Source: Cetobacterium sp050033475 (GTDB lineage: Bacteria > Fusobacteriota > Fusobacteriia > Fusobacteriales > Fusobacteriaceae). Taken from it: a stretch of 64,000 nt of DNA. Location of the stretch: the NCBI RefSeq assembly GCF_050033475.1, contig NZ_CP188319.1, positions 744,001 to 808,000 of the forward strand, written 5' to 3'. The notes beneath the pieces are model-generated. The model saw only the letters and a program-made list of their open reading frames with translations. It was not told the DNA's origin and did no database searches. Shown here in pieces: positions 9,169 through 18,179 of this stretch. Position 1 is the stretch's first letter. Each line of letters begins with the position of its first letter. The position numbers and the translations under genes are program-made.

Positions 9169-9960
9169 ATGTTAATAACTGTTTTTACTCCTACTTACAA
9201 TAGAAAAGATACTCTTCCAAGACTATACCAGTCCCTAAAAAATCAGAGTTTTAAGGATTTTCAGTGGATAGTTATAGATGATGGATCTCAGGATGGAACA
9301 GCTCAATATTTAAAAACAATTGAGAAAGAAGATAAAGTAAATTTACTTTGGGTTTCTAAAAAAAATGGTGGAAAAATGAGAGCCATCAATGATGGATTGC
9401 ATTTGGCCAAGGGAGAATATTTTTTCATAGTGGACAGTGATGATTATTTAGCCCAGGATGCCTTGGAAAAAATAGCTTTCCATGGAAAGGATCTTCCAGA
9501 GAATATGGGAGGTTTAGTTTTTAGAAAAGTAAATATGAAAAGTGGAGAGATAGTGGGAGGAAGATTTGGAGAAACCCTTGACTCAACTCCCTTGGATATT
9601 TTCTATAACCTAGGAATAGGTGGAGATAAAAGTGAAGTTATAAGAACTAGGGTTATGAAGGAATATAGATTTCCTGAATTTCAAGGAGAAAAATTTATTC
9701 CAGAGGGATATGTTTGGAATAGAATAGGAGAAAAATATAAACTTCGTTATATAGATCAGGGAATTTACTATTATGAATATTTAGAGGATGGTTATACAAA
9801 AAATTTCACAAGATTAATGAAAAATAATCCCCAGGGATTTAAACTTTATTATGGATATATGTTAGGAAAAAAAATTCCTTTGAAAAATAAAATGAAGTTT
9901 TTACTTAGATATCTCCAAAGTGTATATTTTGTATTTATGAGTAAAATAGGGGGTAGATAG
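9169..9960 (+). CDS. Family 2 glycosyltransferase
   Basis: The 263-residue protein has a GT-A fold: FTPTYNRKDTLPRLYQSL at the N-terminus, VIDDGSQDGT near 35, and VDSDDYL (the metal-binding DxD) near 85. Family 2 enzymes add a sugar from a nucleotide donor to the growing lipid-linked chain at the cytoplasmic membrane. I chose ATG 9169, one base after the preceding stop, because GGAAGGGG lies 9 bases upstream; an in-frame TTG at 9145 would fall inside the preceding gene. Donor and acceptor are not predictable. Confidence 0.85.
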   Translation: MLITVFTPTYNRKDTLPRLYQSLKNQSFKDFQWIVIDDGSQDGTAQYLKTIEKEDKVNLLWVSKKNGGKMRAINDGLHLAKGEYFFIVDSDDYLAQDALEKIAFHGKDLPENMGGLVFRKVNMKSGEIVGGRFGETLDSTPLDIFYNLGIGGDKSEVIRTRVMKEYRFPEFQGEKFIPEGYVWNRIGEKYKLRYIDQGIYYYEYLEDGYTKNFTRLMKNNPQGFKLYYGYMLGKKIPLKNKMKFLLRYLQSVYFVFMSKIGGR

Positions 9961-9962
9961 AA

Positions 9963-11024
9963 ATGAAAATACTTCATGTGATAACCTCCTTAGAACTAGG
10001 GGGAGCTGAAAGGTTAATGGTAGATCTTCTGCCTGAGCAGAAGAAGTTAGGACATCAAGTGGATTTATTGGTTCTAGATCTAAGGGGAGAAGTTTTTTTA
10101 AAGAAACTAAAAACAGCGGGGATAACTGTTTATAGTACCAATTTAGGTGATAGAAAAAGTTTTAAAAATATATTTAAGATAAATAAAAGAATAAAAGAGG
10201 GAAACTATCATGTGGTTCATGCTCATTTAACCCATGGTCAGTATTGGACAAGCCTTAGTAGATATTTAGATTTTGGTAGTGAAAGAATCTATGTAACCAC
10301 AGAGCATAGTACTTCCAACAGAAGAAGAAATAGTACACTTTTAAAAATCATAGATAGAATAATTTATGGAAATTTTGATAGAATAGCTTCTATTTCAAGT
10401 GCTGTGGAATCTAGCCTTTTAAAATGGTTGGGAAATCAAGTTAAGGGAAGATCTGAAATAATTGAAAATGGAATTGATTTAAAAAAATATTCCAGAAGAG
10501 TCCGTAGGGAATCCAATAAAAAGTTATTGATGTTGGCAAGATTTCATAGTTCTAAGGACCATGGAACTCCAATAAGAGCCATGGAGCATTTACCTGAGGA
10601 ATATACTTTGACCTTTGCAGGAGATGGAGAAACCATAGATGAGTATAAGGCTCTAGTTAGAGAATTGAAGTTGGAAAAGAGAGTTACATTTTTAGGATTT
10701 TGTAGAGATATACCTGAACTTTTAAATACTCATGATATAGGAATTCAATCATCTTACTATGAGGGATTTGGTTTAGGTGCCTTAGAAGCCATGGCCTCAG
10801 GACTTCCAGTAATAGCAACAGATGTACCTGGGTTGAGAGATGTAATTCAAGAGGGAGGACTATTGTTTCCTCTGGGAGATATTGAAAAACTAGTGGAAAG
10901 CTTGAGATATTTAGAAAACCAAGAAGTTTATACTACCATGAGTGAAAAGGCCTTAGAAAACAGTGAGAAGTTTTCCATAGAGAATACAGCAAAGAAATAT
11001 ATAGAATTTTATAATAATAGGTAG
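9963..11024 (+). CDS. Family 4 glycosyltransferase
   Basis: The 353-residue protein has the GT-B layout of family 4. The N-terminal domain begins ILHVITSLELGGAERLMVDL, typical for binding the acceptor, and the C-terminal donor domain contains LLMLARFHSSKDHGTPIRAM, FLGFCRDIPELLNTHDI and the E-x7-E motif region EGFGLGALEAMASGLPVIAT. It lies 2 bases after the previous gene and abuts the next one, so translation is probably coupled. It is expected to add one residue of the surface polysaccharide repeat. Confidence 0.88.
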   Translation: MKILHVITSLELGGAERLMVDLLPEQKKLGHQVDLLVLDLRGEVFLKKLKTAGITVYSTNLGDRKSFKNIFKINKRIKEGNYHVVHAHLTHGQYWTSLSRYLDFGSERIYVTTEHSTSNRRRNSTLLKIIDRIIYGNFDRIASISSAVESSLLKWLGNQVKGRSEIIENGIDLKKYSRRVRRESNKKLLMLARFHSSKDHGTPIRAMEHLPEEYTLTFAGDGETIDEYKALVRELKLEKRVTFLGFCRDIPELLNTHDIGIQSSYYEGFGLGALEAMASGLPVIATDVPGLRDVIQEGGLLFPLGDIEKLVESLRYLENQEVYTTMSEKALENSEKFSIENTAKKYIEFYNNR

Positions 11025-12164
11025 GTGGCATTTTTGATACTCTATTGGCTGATTTTTATAAAGCTATTTTTGGCGGGCTTTTATGAAATATTTGGAAAAA
11101 GTGATAAAATTAAAGAAAGATTATATTATATATCCCTTGGGACTCTGGTTCTATTTTTTGGAACCAGGGGTTTCATAGGGTGGGATTGGTATTTTTACTA
11201 TCCTGCCTTTATGGAGAAGGCCTTGTCCTATGAACCTGGATATATGTTTTTTTCAAAGGTGGTAGGGACAGTCTATAAGAACTATCACTTTTTTATTTTC
11301 ATAAATACTTTAATAGATTTTACAATGATATATTTTATATTTAAAAGAAAAAAATACAAGGTTTTTACCCTAGCTCTTTATTTTGCTATTCAGGGAATTC
11401 CAATGGAAATAGATCTTTTAAGGAATATAAAGGCTATTTTATTATTTTTGATTTCTTTGAAGTATATGGAGGAGAGGAAATTCTTACCATTTTTAGGTCT
11501 AAATCTCCTAGGGTTTACCTTTCATATAACGGCTCTATTATATATTCCTATGTATTTTATTTTACCAAGAAAATATCCTAAAAAATGGATTTTAGGGATG
11601 TTTGTTTTAGGAAATATATATTATCTTTTAGATATGAAATTGATTATAAAGGTAATGGAAACCTTGGGAACCCATGTAGGTGGAAATCTAGGAAGAAAGA
11701 TTTTAGGTTATGTTTCTCTTATTCCAAGGAGTTTTCACAATAGAATTACCTTATTATATATTGAGAGGATACCTCTATTTCTTCTCGGGGTATTTCTTGC
11801 TAAAAAAGAGATAACGAGAAATTCTCTTTATATTTGGATAGGAATATTTTTATTTACCAGTGAATTATCAATAGCCTCTGTGAGAATAGGGATACTATTT
11901 ATTTATTCAGTTTGGTTTATTTTAGAGGAAGCCCTGGAAAATGTTTCAGGAACTAAGGCTAAAATAGCTATATTTACCTTGGCCTTTTCCATAGGTCTTT
12001 TAAGAACTTGGAATCATTTAAGTTTTCCAGGGAATAAAATAGTTTATCCATACAAGAATATATTTTTTAGAGAAGAAACCTATGATTCTGGAAAAAATAG
12101 AGTAAATGAAGCTAGAAAAACAATATCCCAAGGTCATGGGAGAGAACTACTTTTGCAATATTAG
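11025..12164 (+). CDS. EpsG-like membrane protein, probable polysaccharide polymerase (Wzy role)
   Basis: The 379-residue protein is almost entirely hydrophobic with about ten membrane segments. The arrangement FGTRGFIGWDWYFYYPAF, LLRNIKAILLFLISLKYM and HITALLYIPMYFIL is characteristic of the EpsG family, which occupies the polymerase position in exopolysaccharide clusters. It is the only such protein here, so it is the best candidate for joining repeat units at the periplasmic face. The GTG at 11025 directly follows the previous stop; an in-frame TTG at 11034 has a better site (AGGTGG, 5 bases away) and may be the true start. Confidence 0.75.
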   Translation: MAFLILYWLIFIKLFLAGFYEIFGKSDKIKERLYYISLGTLVLFFGTRGFIGWDWYFYYPAFMEKALSYEPGYMFFSKVVGTVYKNYHFFIFINTLIDFTMIYFIFKRKKYKVFTLALYFAIQGIPMEIDLLRNIKAILLFLISLKYMEERKFLPFLGLNLLGFTFHITALLYIPMYFILPRKYPKKWILGMFVLGNIYYLLDMKLIIKVMETLGTHVGGNLGRKILGYVSLIPRSFHNRITLLYIERIPLFLLGVFLAKKEITRNSLYIWIGIFLFTSELSIASVRIGILFIYSVWFILEEALENVSGTKAKIAIFTLAFSIGLLRTWNHLSFPGNKIVYPYKNIFFREETYDSGKNRVNEARKTISQGHGRELLLQY

Positions 12165-12176
12165 AGAGGAGGAGAG

Positions 12177-13283
12177 ATGAAGATATTTTTTACAGCCAAT
12201 GTTCTTTGGGACATTTATATATTTAGATATGGGGTTATGAAGGCTCTTATAGAGGATGGCCATGAGGTAGTAGCTGTGGCTCCTAAAGATGAAAGAATAG
12301 ATTTTGAAAAGGAATTATCCATTAGGCATATTGAGATAGATATAAATAAGAGGGGAATGAATCCCCTAGAGGATTTGAAACTGATAAAGCAATTGAAAAA
12401 AATATATGCCACAGAAAAACCCGATTTAATTTTTCACTATACAATAAAACCGAATATATATGGAACTTTGGCAGCTAAAAGTGTAGGAATACCCTCTGTG
12501 GCAGTTTTAACAGGATTGGGTTACTCCTTTACCTGTGATGGATTTGTATCAAAGGTAGCAAGATTTTTATATAAGTATGCTCTTCCTAAGGCTAAGGAAG
12601 TTTGGGTATTAAATACAGATGATAGAAATGAATTAATAAAGAGAAAAATAGTTTCTGAGGAAAAAATATTTATTCTACCGGGGGAGGGAATAGATTTAAA
12701 GAAATTTAAGAAATTGAATTTACCTAGGGAGACTTCAGAAACAGTGTTTTTAATGATAGCAAGAGCCTTTATAGATAAGGGGTTTATGGAATATATAAAG
12801 GCCGCAAGACTAATAAAAGAAAAATATGATAATGTAAAATTTCAATTTTTAGGAGCTCTAGGAGGAAATGGTGTAAATGGAATTGATAGGGATACCATGG
12901 ATACCATTGTGAAGGAAGGGCTTTTAGAATATTTAGGTCATAGAAAGGATGTTCAAAAGATTATAGATAGATGTGATTGCGTAGTGCTTCCTTCCTATAG
13001 AGAGGGAATTTCTAAGGTACTGATGGAAGCTGCAGCTATGGAAAAACCCATTATAACCACAGATGTTACAGGATGTAGAGAAATTGTAGATGATGGAAAA
13101 AATGGATTTTTGGTAGAACCTAGGGATAGTAAGGATCTAATGAAGGCCATGGAGAAATTCATAAAACTTTCTACTAAAAAAAGAGAGGATATGGGAACCT
13201 ATGGAAGAGAAAAAATGGCCAATGAATTTGATGAAAAAATAATAATTGATATATATAGGAGAAAAATATGCAGCTTAGTATAG
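12177..13283 (+). CDS. Family 4 glycosyltransferase (PglA-like)
   Basis: The 368-residue protein begins MKIFFTANVLWDIYIFRYGV and carries GLGYSFT and LPGEGIDLKKFK in the middle, then a GT-B donor domain with LPSYREGISKVLMEAAAMEK near 270. From memory this resembles enzymes such as PglA and capsule transferases acting on undecaprenyl-diphosphate-linked amino sugars. The start follows AGAGGAGGAG. The 3-prime end overlaps the next gene by 16 bases. Sugar specificity is unknown. Confidence 0.85.
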   Translation: MKIFFTANVLWDIYIFRYGVMKALIEDGHEVVAVAPKDERIDFEKELSIRHIEIDINKRGMNPLEDLKLIKQLKKIYATEKPDLIFHYTIKPNIYGTLAAKSVGIPSVAVLTGLGYSFTCDGFVSKVARFLYKYALPKAKEVWVLNTDDRNELIKRKIVSEEKIFILPGEGIDLKKFKKLNLPRETSETVFLMIARAFIDKGFMEYIKAARLIKEKYDNVKFQFLGALGGNGVNGIDRDTMDTIVKEGLLEYLGHRKDVQKIIDRCDCVVLPSYREGISKVLMEAAAMEKPIITTDVTGCREIVDDGKNGFLVEPRDSKDLMKAMEKFIKLSTKKREDMGTYGREKMANEFDEKIIIDIYRRKICSLV

Positions 13284-14254
13284 TGGTACCTATTTATAAT
13301 GTGGAAAATTATTTAAGAGAATGTTTAGACTCCCTTTATTCTTTAAAAATAAAGGAAACTGAAATTATTTTAGTTGATGATGGATCTAAGGATGGAAGTT
13401 ATAATATTATTATGGAGTATAAGGAGAAATATTCTCAAAAGACTGTGGTGGTTAAGAAGGAGAATGGAGGACTTTCCTCTGCAAGAAATGCAGGGTTGAA
13501 AGTAGCTCGAGGGAAATATGTAGCCTTTATAGATAGTGATGATTTTATAGATGGAAATATATTTGAAAATTTTTTTAAGGAAACTAAAGAAAAACAATTG
13601 GATATAGGAGTTGGAGATTTTAGATATTATAGAGATGGAAAAAGTTCAGAACCTATATTCAGGTCCCAAGAAGTACAAAGCAGTGGAATTTTAAAGGGAA
13701 CAGAGTTTATGAATTTAACCTTAGAAAAGCCAAAGTGTTTTAGGGAAGAGGTTGTAGATGATATTTATAGAAGAGAGTTTTTAATTGAGAAAAATTTATA
13801 TTTTCAAGAAAATCTTCTTCATGAGGATAGTTACTTTACCCCAAGAGCTTATTTGAAGGCTAAAAAAGTAAAATATATTCCAGGGGCTTTCTATTATTAT
13901 AGACAGAGAAGCGGAAGTATAATGAGTGAAGTAAGTCAAAAAAGTATTGATTCACTGGAATTTATTTGTGAAAATTTAAGTGAATTATATGAAGAAACAG
14001 ATATTTTTGGAAAAAGAGCCTTGGCCATTCTGATTCCTAGTTTCTATAGGGTTATAATTTATAGATATATGGCTCAGAATAAGGATTATAGTGAAAAAAT
14101 AAAGAACTATAGAAAATTATATAGGAAATTAAAAGCATATAAAAATAGTGTTCCTGAGGATTTATTACTTTATATAAGCCCTTGGGTAGCTAAAGAAATA
14201 AGAAAAATCCTTGGAAAAGACATAGATATGGAACAAAAAACTCCAGAATTTTAA
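13268..14254 (+). CDS. Family 2 glycosyltransferase
   Basis: The 328-residue GT-A enzyme starts MQLSIVVPIYNVENYL, with ILVDDGSKDGS near 36, GGLSSARNAG near 67 and FIDSDDFID near 90. The C-terminal 130 residues are helical and basic, as in many transferases that act at the membrane. The first 16 bases overlap the preceding gene; ATATAGGAG provides the ribosome site. It is expected to add one sugar of the repeat unit. Confidence 0.87.
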   Translation: MQLSIVVPIYNVENYLRECLDSLYSLKIKETEIILVDDGSKDGSYNIIMEYKEKYSQKTVVVKKENGGLSSARNAGLKVARGKYVAFIDSDDFIDGNIFENFFKETKEKQLDIGVGDFRYYRDGKSSEPIFRSQEVQSSGILKGTEFMNLTLEKPKCFREEVVDDIYRREFLIEKNLYFQENLLHEDSYFTPRAYLKAKKVKYIPGAFYYYRQRSGSIMSEVSQKSIDSLEFICENLSELYEETDIFGKRALAILIPSFYRVIIYRYMAQNKDYSEKIKNYRKLYRKLKAYKNSVPEDLLLYISPWVAKEIRKILGKDIDMEQKTPEF

Positions 14255-14264
14255 GGGGGAATTG

Positions 14265-15035
14265 ATGATACCGAAAAAAATACATTATATATGGTTAGGT
14301 AAGGGAATAAAGCCCAATTTAATGGATATATGTGTGAATTCCTGGTATGAAAAATTATCAGACTATGAAATAATAGAGTGGACAGAGGAAAACTTAAACT
14401 TTTACGAGGAAATAGAAAAAAATGAATTTCTGAAGGAGTGCCATAGAAGAAAACTTTGGGCCTTTCTTTCAGATTATTTTAGAATAAAAATTCTTTATGA
14501 CCATGGAGGAATATATTTAGATGGAGATATGGAGATTTTAAAGTCTTTAGATGGTTTTCTAGATAGAAAATTTTTCCTAGGTTATGAGAGCTTAAACCAA
14601 GTAAGTGCGGGAATAATAGGTTCTGAACCTGGTCATGAAATTTTAAAGGAGATGTTAAATTTCTATAAAAATAGAATTTTAAAGGAGAAGGGATATACAA
14701 TACCAGATATTCTTCAAAGAATTTTAATAGAAAAACATGGGTTGAAAAATACCCATGGAAATAGTTTATTGGATTTATCAGAGGGGATAACAATATATCC
14801 TCCAGAATATTTTTATCCCTATCATTATACAGAGGAATTTAAAAGGTCCTGTATTAAGAAGGATACCTATGGAATTCATTGGTGGGGGAAGTCTTGGCAT
14901 GGAAAGAATAAAAAATTATATTTTTTAGAATTTAAGCATATTGTTGGATATAAAAAAATGTTTATAAATATTTTAATAGTAACAGGACTTTTAGAACCTG
15001 CAAGGAAGTTATATGAAAAGTATATTAAAGGATAG
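14265..15035 (+). CDS. Capsular polysaccharide glycosyltransferase with DxD motif (GT32-like)
   Basis: The 256-residue protein has the glycosyltransferase sugar-binding-region signature: IPKKIHYIWLG at the N-terminus, FLSDYFRIKILYDHGGIYLD around residue 70 and the metal-binding DGDME right after it. HWWGKSWH near the C-terminus is also usual in this family. I chose the ATG at 14265 rather than the TTG one codon upstream, because AAGGGGG is 5 bases away. Its 3-prime end overlaps the flippase gene by 23 bases. Confidence 0.85.
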   Translation: MIPKKIHYIWLGKGIKPNLMDICVNSWYEKLSDYEIIEWTEENLNFYEEIEKNEFLKECHRRKLWAFLSDYFRIKILYDHGGIYLDGDMEILKSLDGFLDRKFFLGYESLNQVSAGIIGSEPGHEILKEMLNFYKNRILKEKGYTIPDILQRILIEKHGLKNTHGNSLLDLSEGITIYPPEYFYPYHYTEEFKRSCIKKDTYGIHWWGKSWHGKNKKLYFLEFKHIVGYKKMFINILIVTGLLEPARKLYEKYIKG

Positions 15036-16302
15036 AATATTTAAAAGTTTTTTAAATTTATTTTCTGGGGATATGGTAATTTCAGTTCTATCAATAATTT
15101 CAATAACCTTTATAACAAGGACTCTAGGGGTTGAAAAATATGGATTATTGGTACTTATTCAGGGAATATGTGCCATGGTAGATGGGCTATTTAATTTTCA
15201 ATCCTGGCAGGGATTTATTAAGTTTTTTCCCCAGAGGAGAGATTTCAAGGAGGAATTGAAAAAATTAATAAAGTTCAGTTATTTTCAGGATATTGTGACG
15301 GGGATAATAACCTTAATAATAATAAATCTTTTGGGGAATTTAATAGGAAGTTTTTATGAGTTTTCAAGGGAGAATATTTTTCTTTTGAGAATTTTCTCAA
15401 TTTATATATGTTTTAATATTCAAGGAACACCTACGGGAATACTGAGGGTTTATGAAAGATTTGATCTCTTGAGAAATCAAAGGATATTAACAGGTTTTTT
15501 AAATTTTATTCTATTATTTTTAGGATTTTATCTTAAGGAAACCTTGGGATATTTTCTTTTGGCATATATGGGAACATATATATTTCAAAGTTTTTTATTA
15601 AATTATTTTGCCTACTGTCAGTTAAAAAAACATGGATTGGAAAAATTCTATAATATTTCTATGGGATTCAATGGAGAATTTTTTAAATTTAACTGTTTAA
15701 CCAATATAAATAGCAGTCTAGATATACCAGTTCAATATTTAGATAATTTACTTATAGGGAAATTTTTATCCTTAGAACAATTGGGGATATATAAAATATG
15801 TAAAACAGTTACCTTGGTATTGGATAAAATAGGAACTCCAATTTATCAGATAGTCTATCCCTTCTTCTGTGAACAATTGGAAAAGGGAAAAAGAAATATA
15901 GTTTATAAAAGATTGGGAATTATTACAGGAATTTTATTCAGTATAATAATTTTAGGAATAGGGTTTTTAAATATTTTTGGATTTGAAATTTTATCTTGGA
16001 TATTTAAGGTGGATATTTATAAATTCAAGGGTGAAATAAATTTTTATGTGTTAGCCAAGGGGTTAGCTGTGACTTTTATAGGAATCCATCCTTTATTTTT
16101 AGCCCTAGGCCATATAAAGAAAGAAACAGTTATAATACTTATAGCCAACGGAATATATCTATTAGTTCTTTGGATGACCTTGGAAAAATATAAACTTTAT
16201 GGGATAATAGGGGCCTATATGATTCAGGTACTTCTGATAATTATCTTAAAAAGTCTTATTATATTTAGCTCTTCAAAAAACAAAGAGAATAAGTTAAAAT
16301 AA
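15013..16302 (+). CDS. Oligosaccharide flippase (Wzx family)
   Basis: The 429-residue membrane protein has about twelve hydrophobic segments and the Wzx-type start DMVISVLSIISITFITRTLG...YGLLVLIQG. It is expected to flip the completed undecaprenyl-diphosphate-linked repeat to the periplasmic face, where the EpsG-like protein can polymerise it. The start lies inside the preceding transferase gene, a 23-base overlap that suggests translational coupling. With the initiating transferase and polymerase it completes a Wzx/Wzy-type pathway; no Wza or Wzc export gene is seen in the window. Confidence 0.88.
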   Translation: MKSILKDRIFKSFLNLFSGDMVISVLSIISITFITRTLGVEKYGLLVLIQGICAMVDGLFNFQSWQGFIKFFPQRRDFKEELKKLIKFSYFQDIVTGIITLIIINLLGNLIGSFYEFSRENIFLLRIFSIYICFNIQGTPTGILRVYERFDLLRNQRILTGFLNFILLFLGFYLKETLGYFLLAYMGTYIFQSFLLNYFAYCQLKKHGLEKFYNISMGFNGEFFKFNCLTNINSSLDIPVQYLDNLLIGKFLSLEQLGIYKICKTVTLVLDKIGTPIYQIVYPFFCEQLEKGKRNIVYKRLGIITGILFSIIILGIGFLNIFGFEILSWIFKVDIYKFKGEINFYVLAKGLAVTFIGIHPLFLALGHIKKETVIILIANGIYLLVLWMTLEKYKLYGIIGAYMIQVLLIIILKSLIIFSSSKNKENKLK

Positions 16303-16331
16303 ATATTGACAAAATACAGGGGAGGAATACC

Positions 16332-17306
16332 ATGAAAAACATACTTGTAACAGGTGGAGCAGGCTATATAGGAAGCCATGCTGTGGCAGAACTTTTAGAT
16401 AGTGGATATTCAGTTATAGTTTTAGATAACTTAGAAAATGGATTTATGGATTTAGTAGATAAAAGAGCTAAATTTTATAAGGGCGATATAAGAGAACCTG
16501 AGACATTTGAAAATGTTTTTGCAGAGAATAAAATAGATGCGGTGATGCATTTTGCCGGTTATATTAAAGTTGGAGAAAGTGTTTTAGAACCTGGAAAATA
16601 TTATATAAATAATACCTATGGGGTTATGAATGTAATAGAAATGATGAGAAAATATTCAGTTAAGAATATAGTATTTTCATCAACGGCAGCAGTATATGGA
16701 GATGTAGTTTGTGATGGATTGGTAGAGGAAAGTTATCCAACAAATCCAATTAATCCCTATGGAGCTAGTAAGTTAATGGCTGAAAGAGTAATAATAGATG
16801 GAGCTAAGGCCTACGGATTAAATTATGGAATATTTAGATATTTCAATGTAGGAGGAGCTCATGAAAAACATCATATAGGTCAAAAGGGAGAGGGAGTTAC
16901 AGCTTTAATTCCTATACTTTTACAGGTTGCCAAGGGAGAAAGAACACATTTAGAAATATATGGAAATGATTATCCTACAAAGGATGGAACAGGAATAAGA
17001 GATTATATCCATGTTGTGGATTTAGTTAGAGCTCATATTGGAGCTTTACCAGTATTGGAAAAAAATATCAGTGGAATTTATAATTTAGGTAATGGAAATG
17101 GATTCTCAGTTTTAGAGATGTTAAATGCAGCTAGGGAAGTTACAAAATGTCCTATTGAAGCTAAGTTTACTCCTAGAAGAGCAGGGGACCCAGCTTCAGT
17201 TGTGGCTTCAAGTAAAAATGCTAGAGAGGTCCTAGGATGGGAACCTGAATACACAGATGTTTCTAAGATTATCTCCACAGCTTGGAATTGGTATAAAAGT
17301 TTATAA
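16332..17306 (+). CDS. galE: UDP-glucose 4-epimerase
   Basis: The 324-residue protein interconverts UDP-glucose and UDP-galactose, possibly also the N-acetyl forms. The NAD-binding loop VTGGAGYIGSH sits at residues 5-15, the catalytic Ser-Thr region is FSSTAAVYG near 115, and the YGASK (Y-x3-K) motif is near 143. GIRDYIHVVDL and LGNGNGFSVLEM are family signatures. ATG follows GGGGAGGA. It lies 29 bases after the flippase gene and supplies galactose donors for the surface polymer. Confidence 0.95.
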   Translation: MKNILVTGGAGYIGSHAVAELLDSGYSVIVLDNLENGFMDLVDKRAKFYKGDIREPETFENVFAENKIDAVMHFAGYIKVGESVLEPGKYYINNTYGVMNVIEMMRKYSVKNIVFSSTAAVYGDVVCDGLVEESYPTNPINPYGASKLMAERVIIDGAKAYGLNYGIFRYFNVGGAHEKHHIGQKGEGVTALIPILLQVAKGERTHLEIYGNDYPTKDGTGIRDYIHVVDLVRAHIGALPVLEKNISGIYNLGNGNGFSVLEMLNAAREVTKCPIEAKFTPRRAGDPASVVASSKNAREVLGWEPEYTDVSKIISTAWNWYKSL

Positions 17307-17353
17307 TCTGATATAATAAGTGAAAAAAATGTTTTAAGAGGAAGGAGATAGTT

Positions 17354-18142
17354 TTGGAATTAAGAGAAGTTTTAAAGAAAATGACTAAGAAGGACCTACT
17401 GGATAATTTAGGAATTTACGGGGTGAAAATGCCTCAATCTGCTTTAAAGGATAGAATGGTAGAGGGATTAGCAGAATTCCTAGAGGATAAAAACAACAAA
17501 GAAGTTGTAGAGGAAACTACAAGAAGAGGAAAAATCCTTTTAGGAGCTATAAATTTCTATGGAATTATAAGTGCTCAGGATTTAAATGGATTTTTAGGAG
17601 CCATAGATGAAACTATGGAACTTGAGGATATGAAGGAATTTTTAGAAAAATTCTATATTCTAAAGGGAAAAGTAAATTATGATGGTGAAAAGGATTTATA
17701 TATTTCTTCATTAGTTTCTAATAAAGAAGAGTTAATGGTAGAAATGGAAAAGGCTAAGGAATTAAAATATAATCTTTTACCTACATCTGAATATGTAAAA
17801 TACAGTGAAGAGAATTATTTTGGAAAAATTCCTGGAATGGAAAAATTAGAAAAAATTGTTGGAAAAGAGAGAGTAGCAAACTTAATATTAGATTCAAAGA
17901 ATGATAAGAGTCCAAAGGAAGCAATTCAAGATTTCGTAAAGGGACTTACAATGGCAACTAAGGAAGATGGAGAGGCTCTTATTGATGAGGGAATGAAATT
18001 AATAAATAATACACCTCTATGGGTTTTAAAAGGGTATACTCCTAGAGAGATTTTTTCAACTTTAAAGGAACAAAAAGTTGGAAGAAATGAACCATGTCCA
18101 TGTGGAAGTGGAAAAAAATATAAAAAGTGTTGTGGGAAATAA
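17354..18142 (+). CDS. SEC-C metal-binding domain protein
   Basis: The 262-residue protein ends with a complete SEC-C motif (GRNEPCPCGSGKKYKKCCGK), the zinc-binding tail also found on SecA. Residues 1-45 (LREVLKKMTKKDLLDNLGIY) look like a Rho-N/SAP-type helical module. The part between them is mixed helical with no recognised catalytic residues. The start is TTG at 17354 behind AAGGAGATA. It stands between galE and the sugar kinase fusion but has no obvious sugar role. Stand-alone SEC-C proteins are mostly uncharacterised; binding to ribosomes or SecB by analogy with SecA is only a guess. Confidence 0.7.
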   Translation: MELREVLKKMTKKDLLDNLGIYGVKMPQSALKDRMVEGLAEFLEDKNNKEVVEETTRRGKILLGAINFYGIISAQDLNGFLGAIDETMELEDMKEFLEKFYILKGKVNYDGEKDLYISSLVSNKEELMVEMEKAKELKYNLLPTSEYVKYSEENYFGKIPGMEKLEKIVGKERVANLILDSKNDKSPKEAIQDFVKGLTMATKEDGEALIDEGMKLINNTPLWVLKGYTPREIFSTLKEQKVGRNEPCPCGSGKKYKKCCGK

Positions 18143-18179
18143 AATTAATTCATAAGATTCAATAAAAGTGGGGGATAAT

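Noticed and set aside
16306..16311. Perfect -35 box TTGACA upstream of galE
   Set aside because: The galE start is only 20 bases downstream, so a -10 at the right spacing would fall on the start codon; it cannot drive galE.
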